Program-made: the position numbers and the translations under genes
Shown: positions 18,401 through 27,953 of the stretch, in pieces
How positions within the stretch are numbered: position 1 is the first letter of the stretch
Layout of the letters: the number at the start of each line of letters is the position of its first letter
NCBI GenBank assembly: GCA_018806915.1
Contig: JAGKQI010000098.1
Location: 3,844,001-3,908,000, forward strand
Length of the DNA stretch: 64,000 nt
Direction: 5' to 3'
Source of the DNA: Phytophthora colocasiae
Lineage: Eukaryota > Oomycota > Peronosporomycetes > Peronosporales > Peronosporaceae
The notes under the pieces: generated by a model
Told to the model about the DNA's origin: nothing
Databases searched by the model: none
Seen by the model: only the letters and a program-made list of their open reading frames with translations

Positions 18401-20638
18401 GAACACCTCTCTAAGTCGAGTAATTTTAGTCTCAGGTACACCGCGATCCAGCACAAGGACATTGTTCTTCAGCTGCACGTGCATTACAGTATCTCCATCT
18501 TTCACTACAGCGTATTGTCCTCCTTTCAACTCCAGGGAACACCCACTCGCAAGTAATACACCGAACGATATCAGATTTACTGCCAGTCCAGGCGCGTAGC
18601 ATGCGTTCTTGAAAGTGATCCAAAAGTATTCGCTGTCTACTGACACCCGCAGCTTCAGTGTGCCTCTGCGGGTTGTCCTCAGCGTCGATCCATCAGGCAA
18701 CAGTACTCCGTTTGGGTCATCTTCTTCGGTCCAGTCCTCAAGAACGTCTGCGTTCTTGACTAAATGAGTGCTAGCACCCGAGTCCAGTATCCAGTCTTCG
18801 CACGTGACCTCCCCTGCCAACAACCCCGAAAACCCCCATCTCGGGTTGTTCTGGTCTCCATCAGTTTTGCAATTACCACTGTGTTCGCTCCCCTTGTTAC
18901 CTTTACTTGTGCACACCTTCGCTGTGTGACCACTTTTGTGGCATACTTGACACGAACGTGTATCTTCACGATTCTCTGTCTCATTTTGAACCGCAGCAGC
19001 CAACTTCCCGGGCTTGTTGCTCTTCTTCATGTTGTCCTCGAAATTTTGAGCGAACACCGCGAGCTCGTTCGCGTGTCGGATCGGGCTCTTGGCATCCTTG
19101 TCGTACAGTGTGGACAACGTTTTCGCCATCTCTTCGTCCGCATGAAATACCAAGTGTTCTGGTACATGGGAGAGTGGAGCATGCGTAGCATTCGCTACTG
19201 CCATCAAGTATAGTAGATGTTCATACCATGTTGTCGACGGCGCCTTCGGCTTCATCATTAACTTATTGATTTGCGCGCTGGTAAACGTTCGATTGAACGC
19301 CTGTTCCATTTCCTCCAATGCATATTGTACCGTGGGCTTGCATTCCCACCACTGGTCCTTCATCCCATCAAAGTAATTCTCGGCATTGCCTCGCAAGTAC
19401 GATCCAAGTACCGAAATCTTTACCTCCTCAGGCCACCTATGTCCACACGCACGTTCGGCTAGGTCCACTTGTTGCTTGAAATTCACTGACCACGGTTTGA
19501 ATCCTGCCCCCAGTCCTTTGTAGAGTTCAGCTCCATTGAAGTATCTAAGTTTGAGCTTACAGTTCTTTGCAAGAGGCACCTTCGTCTCCTTCAGAGTGGA
19601 CTCGGCCAAAGGTTGCGGTCCTGGATCGGCCGTAATTCGAGACCTTGTGTTATCTCGGCTTGACGTCCGTGTGGGGAGTTCCATCTCCACAGTGCGTTGA
19701 GCGGTTCTCACTCCGTCCGCTTTCCCGCGTCGATAGGCTTCCTCAGTCGCCACTCGGATTCGCTCGTCAAGGTCCTCCTTGGACAGTTTCATTTCTGCCC
19801 GTTCTAATCCGACTGCGTTTCTGGCATCCTGTACTCGCCTAACCTGACTTTCTAGTGCCGCTTTAAGTTCCTTTTGACGTTCAGACTCGCGCACCATTTT
19901 CTCCTTTTCCTGTTGAAGCTTAAGTTCCCGCTCGTGCAGTTCTCGGAGTCGATTTGAGTGCGCTCTGTCGAGTTCGTCTCGATCTTGCTGGATGCGCAGC
20001 TCTTGTGCCACCAACTCGGCTTCGCGCTGCGCGGCTTGATGTTCTAGTGCTGCTCTGCGCTGATGTTGGATCTTGGCTTCTCCCAGAAGACCTTCCTCTA
20101 CCCCGCGGAGCCGTTCTTGTGCCATTTGGTATTCGCGCTCTCTGACGACCTGCTGTTGCTCTTGTGCAGAAGCAAGTTCTGCGAGGTGCTTCTGTGCCTG
20201 AGCGTATTGGTCGTAATGTAGTTGTTTTTCCTCCTCGAGTTCACGCCTCCTCCGTCGTAGAATGGTCGGACGCATACTCGATTCTCCTAGGAGATCTTCC
20301 ACTTCCATTGGTTCTGCTGGTATCAATGCATGGATCGATTCATACTCCGCCCGCTCATGACGCGAAGGACCTCTCTCTGATGGACCAAACGTATCAGTTG
20401 GGGCTGGAAGATACAATCTCTCTTGCTCTATGGCATCTACTCTTCGGAGTATAGCCAACTGCGCCTCCATAAGTAATGCCATTCTGGGTGACACCGCATC
20501 TTCGCCTCCGTTGCTCGGCGGCGCTGATGGAGTCTGGGTGATCACCGGATATTGGCGCCTAGCTTGTGACGCTGCTAGTACGCGTTTCGCAGCTGGCCCT
20601 ATCGTACGCGAGCCTCTGTTCTCGTCACTTGGGCTCAT
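15479..20638 (-). CDS. Copia-1 Gag-Pol polyprotein (1719 aa)
   Basis: A single unbroken frame. Residues about 128-308 form a long Glu/Gln/Arg coiled coil, an uncommon extension ahead of the Copia Gag domain (about 360-500). A CCHC knuckle CQVCHKSGHTAKVC lies near 570 and protease DSGAST near 620. Integrase follows with an HHCC zinc region and catalytic core (DLKGPITPMD near 832, TDGGGEY, NGKAERLHR). RT has YVDDLL near 1394, and RNase H has YTDADYA near 1566, STAEAEF and MIDNQAA. All catalytic residues are present. The order PR-INT-RT-RH is diagnostic for Copia. The start codon ATG 20636-20638 lies inside the primer-binding site; the next Met is at residue 53. The element should be autonomous. 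Confidence 0.95.
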   Translation of the reverse strand: MSPSDENRGSRTIGPAAKRVLAASQARRQYPVITQTPSAPPSNGGEDAVSPRMALLMEAQLAILRRVDAIEQERLYLPAPTDTFGPSERGPSRHERAEYESIHALIPAEPMEVEDLLGESSMRPTILRRRRRELEEEKQLHYDQYAQAQKHLAELASAQEQQQVVREREYQMAQERLRGVEEGLLGEAKIQHQRRAALEHQAAQREAELVAQELRIQQDRDELDRAHSNRLRELHERELKLQQEKEKMVRESERQKELKAALESQVRRVQDARNAVGLERAEMKLSKEDLDERIRVATEEAYRRGKADGVRTAQRTVEMELPTRTSSRDNTRSRITADPGPQPLAESTLKETKVPLAKNCKLKLRYFNGAELYKGLGAGFKPWSVNFKQQVDLAERACGHRWPEEVKISVLGSYLRGNAENYFDGMKDQWWECKPTVQYALEEMEQAFNRTFTSAQINKLMMKPKAPSTTWYEHLLYLMAVANATHAPLSHVPEHLVFHADEEMAKTLSTLYDKDAKSPIRHANELAVFAQNFEDNMKKSNKPGKLAAAVQNETENREDTRSCQVCHKSGHTAKVCTSKGNKGSEHSGNCKTDGDQNNPRWGFSGLLAGEVTCEDWILDSGASTHLVKNADVLEDWTEEDDPNGVLLPDGSTLRTTRRGTLKLRVSVDSEYFWITFKNACYAPGLAVNLISFGVLLASGCSLELKGGQYAVVKDGDTVMHVQLKNNVLVLDRGVPETKITRLREVFMAAIRESESPQDTVLRGSLHEFHVRFGHLNYDDIERMARDAGNGIELTDKTRRNCLSCAEGKQARTTQPKKDSGANAPIDVVGAVVCSDLKGPITPMDRHKNRYMINFIDHKTSFCRVFVAKTKDKAADKFKHFMVYFERTYNVRVHVLRTDGGGEYKTLDMFCARTGIARQVTEPHTSASNGKAERLHRTIMNMVRCMLFGCGLPLNYWGYAAEYAAYVLNRMPTRANVGRKPPLEMLTGKPVNVTDIVAFGSPCTVYANPKKALDRRGTAGIIVGKNEETKGYKVIVVKDNVVVTTRHVGNIETLSSEANEQLQAVLEREAENDLEALASRRQEERDARETSSQKSAAGRPTKGKSMASNAKRKKSVKDIGGELRRSGRQRKKSQRQREADGDSVQHASDRVDNVGAKVVMTALKHVLVMSAIGAGEEQYRHLPDPKSYRAAMQMPDAHLWQMAFDEEVNSLEANETWEPVITPDEANVIYSKSVYKKKMDGDGKIGRYKVRIVAGGDKQVLGRDYEMTFSAVLDLTSGKIILAVAHIWRVRAKHYDVPNAYVRAFKEPQFQIYMRIPEGMKLTREQLRRLGVSDQTRVCLRLVKSLYGLKQAGRLWNRLLHETLTNDAGMTQSVTDACVYYKVTSRGTTLVGVYVDDLLATATSEELLTEFEHNMKSMELKVGLAENFLGMRIGYNEQTGYTVDAEHTIVDLLGKFGLQKANAVRVPIADESTLEAEAGNDELLPEHGSGTPERPTRQMFQSLVGSLLWLVRTVRPDAMYAVHRATRRSHAPTLQDWKMAKRTMRYLAGTASMKLHLGSGIDTEGVVVSAYTDADYAADKQSRKSVSGSVILVNGMTVGWLVKQQTSVALSTAEAEFVAAAVGVREALGVRNLLEEVGLSVVLPVRVMIDNQAAIKQVENEATSSVAKHVDVKLKFVRDESSRGIVKPEYVDTKVQLADIFTKRLAAPRIAELREMLGLK

Positions 20639-20642
20639 AACC
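20628..20642 (-). promoter_or_regulatory. Copia-1 primer-binding site (half initiator-tRNA type) containing the start codon
   Basis: Minus strand GGTTATGAGCCCAAG directly abuts the 5' LTR. It matches the complement of the anticodon stem-loop of initiator tRNA-Met, the half-tRNA priming known for Drosophila copia. The ATG within it is the in-frame start of gag-pol. The same 15-mer occurs at 24254-24268. Confidence 0.75.
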
Positions 20643-20859
20643 TGTTGACAAAGGTGTTGTAGTGATCAAGGTAGGTCGAAGCTGTGCACTTGTGGGCAAA
20701 GCGTGTTTTTCCAGACTGATTATATTCTTCTCTTACAAACACGATGGTTACCACACACCGCTTCCTACCACCGCGTTTCTTAACTCCCGACCCTTTGAGC
20801 ATTGCACAACACGTAAGGCCGGCACACAATCTCAAGGTGGGATTGTGTTCCTGCCAACA
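20643..20859 (-). repeat. Copia-1 5' LTR
   Basis: 217 bp, matching 15199-15415 base for base by eye. Followed by TSD TTCTA at 20860-20864. Confidence 0.95.
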
Positions 20860-20864
20860 TTCTA

Positions 20865-22315
20865 CGACCGCAAGCCTGTCGTCTTCTGCTTCGGATGAGG
20901 CCTTTGTGGCGTCTGTCTGTCCTGGCTGCTGTACACACTGCAGGGTATCCAGCAGTATTCCATTCATTCTGCAGGATAACGGCGATCAGGCCACCTTCAG
21001 TCTCAAGTATATATGGGATCCGTTCGTAAACTCGTCCTGGCACTCAGCCACGTGCAACAGCTACCTACCTACTCAAGACGAAGGCATGGTGTCAGTGGTG
21101 CGCGTGTCACTCCTCGACTTCATGAATCTCTGAGGTGAGTGATGTTCTTCACGTCACTACTCTTGCCAAGAGTCTTGGGCGTATGAATGAAATTCAAGCA
21201 CGAAAAACATGTGGGAGAGGGCAGCGAGTGGTTGACTATAACCCAAACCAAACGTACTCGCAAACGTACTCAGTGCTACGTCTACCGAGTGTGCTTACTT
21301 TTCGTGAAGCTTCTTACGAGCAAGATTGACCTCGGTGCTGCCGAGAGTGCTATTGAAGTTGATGGAATACGGGATGGAGACACTACTACTGTAGGTATTG
21401 TCATTTCCGACCTGCCTTCGGGATTCAACCACCTAATGAACAAGATGACCCATGTTACCATCGATCAAGGGGCCAAGTGAATCTTGTAGTTGGCTTGATG
21501 GTTGAGGAGCTCATGTTCATGTGGGAGGACACATTCTACACTGCGCGCATCCTGCTGCTGTACCTCGTAAGTTATGATCTACACATCGTGATCCCGAACA
21601 AGCACTTGCTCCTGGTGTTTGTCGTCTACTAGTACTGTTTGTCCAATGGCCGGTGCCATTCATGTGGCTCACGCACTTTATCTACGCAATCCACCTGCCC
21701 ATCACCTCTATGGTGCATTGTGACAGCGCACTGTTCAATGGGCCATTGACAATGGCACAGGCAGACTTGAACGTTCGGGTCGAATTGGGGCTTATCAATG
21801 GTAAGTTATCATACGGCTTCGGCCGCAGCCTTGTACATCTTCGTCTGAATATCGCTGTACAATGTACAGTACATGGCATGCACTGGTGCGTGAACTCATG
21901 GCAGTCGAGCGTTTGGTAGAGTTCGAAGGAGGTGGAGATGCTAGAGACCGTGAGGTAAACTGAGTGTACTGTACAACACAAATAGTACTACGAAGGATAC
22001 ACTGTACAGTACAAATAATACTAACTTTACGTAGGAGGTGAGGTTGGTCGGCTTTTCCACTACAGTCTACGCACAGCATTTTCTTGGCGTGTATTTCTAT
22101 GTTGTCTACAGCGTCGCCGCCTCCGACATGCTGTAGAATCAAAGTCGCTACGAAGGAAGCTTTGTCGGAGATATGTCAGAGGTTGGAAAAGTCCCGCTTG
22201 CATAAACTCCGCAATTTATTCGCACTTACTAAAGGCAATACTAAAATGCTGACAGTTGTTTGGCAGAGGCTCCGACAAGACCATTGCTTGTCGGATAGTC
22301 AGGGAATGAGGGGTT
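20865..22315. other. No supported gene; ORF scraps
   Basis: Near 20865-21043 the minus strand holds two overlapping frames (VYERIPYILETEGGLIAVIL; SEAEDDRLAVVE) that belong to the ORF cut by Copia-1. At 21187-21480 a plus ORF of 97 codons is unrecognised. Between 21860 and 22010 short inverted TGTACAGTACA-type words recur. Nothing else was seen. Confidence 0.35.
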
Positions 22316-22332
22316 AAGGATGCGGTAGCCCT

Positions 22333-24264
22333 TCACACCGTCCGCTCGTAGCCCATGAAGCGACACTTGAACGCCTTCGGATCCAGGTTGAGGAACTTCT
22401 CTCCTGTAATATGCGCATACCCAAGTGCACCAAACACCTTCATGTTCTTGAGCTGTGGCTTGGAACCGCTTACACTCTCATACGGTGTCTTTACTGTGGC
22501 GGCGTTTGGAATCCTGTTGATGATCCACGCGGCCGTGTTAACTGCCTCAGCCCACCACTTCTTCTCGATGCCCTCATGATAGAGCATGCAGCGAGCCATC
22601 TCCACTAGGCTCCGATTCATGCGCTCAGCGAGTCCGTTCTGCTGAGGCGTATAGGGCACCGTCTTCTCGTGTTTGATGCCCGCCTTGTTCAAGTACTCCT
22701 TGAATTGCTTGCCGATGTACTCACCGCCGTTGTCGGAACGCAGGCGCTTGATCGTCTTGCCCGTCGCGTTCTCCATTGCTGCCTTGTAGGTCTTGAATTT
22801 GGACAGTACCACCGACTTCTGCTTCAGAAAATGGACTGCCACGTGGCGCGAGTAATCGTCTATGAATGTCACCGCATAGGTACATCCACCAGGTGTCTTC
22901 GTCTGCATCAGACCTATTACGTCCGAGTGCACCAGGTCCAGCACACCTGCGCTCTTGACAAGCTTCTCCGGGTGTCGTGGAAAGTTGTCAGCATTCATCT
23001 TCCCCATGCAGCATCCTGGGCAGACGTCGTCACTTGAATCGTTGCCCGTAACCCGAGGCAGTCCTTCTGTCATCGTCAGTAGTTGCTCGTAGCGCTTGTA
23101 CGGTATGTGACCAAAGCGTGCGTGCACCACAGCCCATGGCTCCTTACGAGTTGCCGCAACATGGCACACCTCTTCCCCCACTGTCTCCAACTTGTAGATG
23201 TTTCCGTTGCGCTGAGCCTCCATCACCGTAGCATCGCCGTAGCGAAAGACACACTTGTCCTTGCCGAACTGCGCGGTAACACCCTTCTCAGCTAGCTTGG
23301 CCACCGAGATGAGGCTCCCATCAACTTCAGGGATGTACAGTACATCCGACAGCGTGACAGACGTCCCGTCCATCAGCTTGATACCGACTGTGCCACTTGC
23401 AACTGCGTCGATCTTCGTGCCATCCGCGATCGTGATGCGGATCGGCGTCTTCAGCTCCTTCATGGACACGAACTTGTCTTGGACGCTGGTCATGTGCGAA
23501 CTTGCACCAGAATCGACGAGCCACGCAGCCTTGCTCATCGATCCTGTTGCCGTAAAAGCAAAATCCGACGATTCCTCTTGGGCACGCTGTCAGCGTCCCT
23601 CGTCGGCCTTTTTCTTGCGGCACTCGAACTCTCGGTGCCCTTGCTTCTTGCAGTAGAAGCATTTCCCTTGGAATCGACGCTTGCCGAATTCCTTCTTCTT
23701 CGTAGCGAAGGCTTGCTCTTGAGCCGATGACGATTTATCCGAGCTCCCAACACCGGACAGTGCCTCCAACGCGTTGTTGAGGCTGAGGCTGGCCGTGTTC
23801 TCCAGTACGCTGACAATAATGCGGTATTCTTCCGGCAGGCTGCCCAACAGCAACACGATCTGCCGGGTTTCGTCGAGTGGTTCACTGATCGCAGCCATCC
23901 GGTGGACCAGTTCCTTGAACGCATCGACATGCTGCGAGAACTGAGTGTCGGGCTCCATCTTGAAGTTGTGCATCTTTTTGGTCAGGAGTAGTCGGTTCTT
24001 CAGCGCAACCCAGGCTTCCAAAGCCGTTTGAGCATCGCGCATGTACACATGGTATGTCAGGCTAACGTCTTCAGCGATCATACCAAGGGCCTTCAGATCG
24101 TTCATGGACCATTCAACTGTTGCGCGATTGCTCACGGGGTCGGACGCTGGATCCACGATGTGCGCGATGAGTCCCTTCCGAGACAGCTTCATCCGCATGT
24201 TGAACTCCCAGTGGAAGTAGTTGCCTTCCACGAGCTTGACGGAGTCTGCGTAGCTTGGGCTCAT
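22333..24264 (-). pseudogene. Copia-2 gag-protease-integrase fragment
   Basis: The frame starts at ATG 24262-24264, inside a PBS identical to that of Copia-1. It gives a classic Copia Gag: GNYFHWEFNMRMKLS, UBN2-like helices, and a CCHC CFYCKKQGHREFEC near 23640. An in-frame TGA at 23590-23592 separates Gag from PR (VDSGASSHM) and integrase (HHCC, DVIGLMQTKT, DNGGEY, NGLAERMNRS). The coding sequence stops at 22333 in the C-terminal part of integrase; RT and RNase H are gone. The nonsense codon fits a CGA to TGA change. It is a 5'-anchored remnant, so the right flank is its 5' LTR. Confidence 0.85.
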
Positions 24265-24268
24265 AACC

Positions 24269-24640
24269 AATTGAGATTATGCGAACGAGGCTTGTAGTCG
24301 AAGTGAGGTGTTGAATGGAAATCCGAAAGTGATTGAGATTGAATTAGAGAAAACTGTCTGACCAACGTCTCCTACTGCTCCTACATGTATCCTGTGCGAA
24401 AGCTCAGCCTCTAACTCATTCTCATCGAACCGGGGCTGCGTCAGCACATGCGCAAACTGACCATCCGTCCAGCAAGTTGAAGTAGTCGACCAATCAGATC
24501 CCTCGATCTTGGTGTGATAGGCAAGGTGGACCAATCACATCTCTCCATTTGCCGTTAAGTGCGCACGGCACGCGCCAAAGGCAACATCCGCACTACAGGT
24601 ACGCGCTCTGAGGTAGCGAGACCGCGAAGTGTACAACCGC
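24269..24640 (-). repeat. Probable Copia-2 5' LTR (single copy, right end uncertain)
   Basis: The sequence lies between the Copia-2 PBS (24254-24268) and the first base that matches family A near 24641. No coding frame is present. It has no partner in the window, so its limits rest on its neighbours only. Confidence 0.45.
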
Positions 24641-24735
24641 AACAACTGCATGTCTAGGTAGGTTTTATGTAGCCAACAAAACTAATGAACCCTTTTTAAA
24701 TTCATTTATGTTGCCCCTACCAACATTATCAACGT

Positions 24736-27175
24736 TCAGCTTCTGTCGATCGACACAAGCTGCGATAGCATCTTGGACAAACCGTATGACGGCTTGTCTT
24801 CGCTGGACAAGTCTAGCGCACCCGAGCTGACTCCTATCAGCTTGTCGCCCTTGTCAGCAGCAGGCCCTACCTGCTCGCTGTCATCTCTCATGTCTGTGCC
24901 CGGCACAGACATCGCGCGCTCGTTCCTGATAGAACGAGACGTCGCACGCGTCACCGCAGCTGATAGTGTGCTGTTATCAGTTGCATTCTGCGGTTGTTCG
25001 GACGCAACCGTAGATCCTCCCCCACTTAAGGAGGAAGCTACCCCGCCGAGCATGCTCGGCAATCCTGGATGCCTTATGGCGTTCACGTAGAACGGTGTAT
25101 GCCCTGTCGAGGCATGCACCGAGTTGTTGATGGCAAACTCTGCCATCGGCAAGCACTCGCTCCAATGCGGGAACGAGTGAGCGTAGCTCTTCAGCGTGTC
25201 ACCCAGTACGCGGTTGACACGTTCGGTTTGTCCGTCCGTCTGCGGATGATCCGCAGTCGACATTGATAATTGTGAACCAAGAAGTGTAAACACTTCTTGC
25301 CAGAACCGCGCTGTGAAGCGTAGATCACGGTCCGACACAATGTCGAGCGGCATGCCATGGTGTTTGAACACCATGTCAACAAACAGTCGCGCAGTCTGCG
25401 CGGCTGTAACAGTAGCCGGGACGGCAGCAAGGTGGACCATCTTGCTGAATCGGTCCACAAAGACAACGATGCCTGTCCTCCGCTTGCTGTCAGGCGGAAG
25501 ACCGAAGACAAAGTCCATGGACATGGACTGCCAACACTCCGACGGAGTCGGTAGTGATTGAAGAGGAGCCTGCGAGAACCGCGCAGGCTTTATGCGTCGA
25601 CAAACTTCGCAAGCACGTACGTACTTGCGCACCCACTTGTACTGGTGGTGCCAGTAGAAGTCACGCGTGAGAAGAGTGTATGTCTTCTCACGACCCGGAT
25701 GCCCTGCCGTGGGGGCATCGTGATACTCGAACATGATCCTCAACCGGAGGTCATGATCATTCGGAACGACAATGCGATCCGCATTGTCGTCTACTGCACT
25801 GTACAACAGTAGGCCTTCGTGTACACGATAGCGGTGTGCACGAGCTCGAAGATGAGGGGTTAGCTTCCGACGTGCCACGCCGGAAGGTGCTGCGAGGAAC
25901 TCCAGCAGCCCCTTCGCGTCTGCATCCCTTGCATACGCGTTCTTCACGTCGTCAATCAACGTTGACGACGGCACACTTGTCCTCACGACGCCAACGCTGT
26001 TGGCGTCGACCGTCTCCGCATAGTCAGGTCGACGCGATAACGCGTCGGCCACTACATTGAGTCTTCCGGGTTTGTACTCCACCCGGAAGTTGAACTCCGC
26101 GAAGAAGGACAACCATCTCGCCATACGTTGCGAGATGTGCGGCGACTTAATCGCCGTACGCAATGATGCGTGGTCTGTGTAGACCACGAACGGTCTACTC
26201 CCAAGTAGATACACTCGGAATTTTGCGAGTGCATACTTCATGGCAAGGAGTTCCTTGTCATATACGGGGTAGTTACGTTCAGTTGGCTTCAGCTGACGCG
26301 ATTGGTAGTAGACCACACTATCACGCCCTTCGTGATCGTGCATTAATGTGCATCCGATTGCAAAGTCGGATGCATCACACACTACGTGGAATGGACGATC
26401 TTGGTCCGCCACGGCCAAGATCGGCGCTTCAGTCAAGCCCTGCTTGACTGCACCGAATGCCTCCTCGCACTCGGTCGTCCATATCCACTCAGCTTCTTTC
26501 TTAAGAAGCTGCGACAACGGGCGAATCTTGCCCGCGTAGTTCTCCACGTACTTGCACAAGTACGTGGCAAGCCCAAGGAACTGCCTCAGTTCCTTCACAT
26601 GGGATGGCGTGGGCCATTCATTGATCACTCTGACCTTCTCTGGGTCAGGGCGCACGCCGTCTTTCCCCACGAGACACCCCAGCACGGATATCTCGCTCGA
26701 CCCGAAGATACACTTGTTCAGGTTCGCATAGAGCTTATGTTTCCTCATAAGCTCTAGCAGCTTCCGGAGATGCCTTGTGCATCTCAATGTCCGTCTTCCC
26801 GTTCACAGCCCGGCTGTGGACGAACACGTCGTCGAAGTAGCTCGGTGCGAAGTCGCGCACCGAGCGTAATAGATGCGTCACGCATCTATTGTACGTCGCA
26901 GGGGCGTTCTTAAGCCCCTGTGGCATAACGAGCCACTCCCAAAGCATACCGCGTGAAGTGCTTACCAGTGTGAGAGGGATATTCCTCTCACGCATGAGGA
27001 TCTTCGCACTGAGGGAGTCATCACCCTCAGTGATCCCATCGACGACGAGCTGCTTCAGCTCTTCGGCCTCGCGACCCACTCTCTCGACAGCCAAGAGAAT
27101 GCAAATTTGTTCGATGCGTCCATCGTACAAGTCCCGCGCGAAGCTCTTCCAACTCATCGTTGGAAGTGCGGTCAA
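24736..27175 (-). pseudogene. A1 pol remnant (RT-RNase H-integrase)
   Basis: Order on the minus strand: RT with SYFDDVFVHS near 26840; a one-base frame change after TDIEMH (about 26780, shared with A2); thumb and RNase H (VVCDASDFAIGCTLM, YTDHASLRTAI); integrase HHCC (HDAPTAGHPGREK, CEVCRRIKPA), and DDE core (MDFVFGLP, SDRDLRF, DGQTERVNRV). Compared with A2, the RT N-terminus is deleted: the text joins GDDSL to LMRERNIPL. A one-base deletion near 24810 shifts the last part, and the chromodomain is lost. The catalytic parts of integrase remain readable. Confidence 0.85.
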
Positions 27176-27953
27176 CGCCGACGCTCACGTCGGCAGATTC
27201 TCCAACCGCAACCTCTGGTACTGGGTTACAGTACCAGTACGTGTCAAGACGTTCAACGTCTCGACACTCGGTGTCTGCCCTGCAGATACACCCTCCTCAG
27301 TCACCGACTGAGGCTCGCAAAGCTCCCTGAGCTTGCGCCGCGAAGGTCTTCCATGGAGCCCGGCTCCAGGTGCTCCACGTCCAAGGCATCTCACCTTGGA
27401 CGGGACGTTATCGCAATCGTCAGCGGATTCCTTCTGCTGACTCGCAATATCAAGCCTGGCTTGAGAACCGCTCATCGCGTGCAGCGCCGCTACGCAGGTT
27501 GTTCGGGTGCTGGACGTTTGCAACCGCTGCGCCTCCATCCGCTCCCGGAGCGGATGAAGCAACCGCATCGTCGACTCCCGGAGTCGACGTGCTCTCGCTA
27601 GCTTTCAGCAGCTAGCGAGTGTTCGCTTATACACGTATCATCAGCTCCCAGAGCTGACGCACGCCTTTCGGTTCCCCGAATTTTATTTGCTTCGTCAACT
27701 CCCAGAGTTGACGCGACGTCGTCGGCACCGACCCTTGGGGGCTTGAAGTACCTCCAAGGATACCGGTAATACCGGTATGTTTCCTTCTCTCAGGTGGATC
27801 TCATTCACCTGACCATCACTCATGTGTGACCGCGACCCTTCGGCTCAGATTTCTGAGTCGACACACATTTTCTCACAACGACTCCCTGAGTCGTTGATGG
27901 TCGCCGGCGGCGATCGGAGGCAGCGGCGGACGCTGCTGCCTCAACTGGGGAAT
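27176..27953 (-). pseudogene. A1 protease-RT linker, hairpin-rich
   Basis: Low-complexity linker between protease and RT, homologous to 54288-55180 in A2. Frames are broken. It is full of short inverted repeats with a common apex, for example CTCCCGGAG and CTCCCAGAG at 27555-27730, and TTCTGAG types at 27845-27900. It ends where family B inserted (TSD GAAT, 27950-27953). Confidence 0.6.
27950..27953. other. Target site duplication of family B, left
   Basis: GAAT, repeated at 44678-44681. Joining the flanks gives CTGGGGAATCACATGCAC, matching the A2 sequence near 55177-55195 apart from small differences. Confidence 0.85.

Larger units (their letters stand above)
15199..20859 (-). mobile_element. 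Intact Ty1/Copia LTR retrotransposon (Copia-1)
   Basis: A 5661-bp element on the minus strand. It has 217-bp LTRs that appear identical (TGTTGACAAAG...CCTGCCAACA as read on the plus strand), a 5-bp TSD TTCTA at 15194-15198 and 20860-20864, a half-tRNA-type PBS, a polypurine tract and an unbroken 1719-codon gag-pol. Identical LTRs and an intact ORF mean a very recent insertion that could still be active. Confidence 0.95.
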
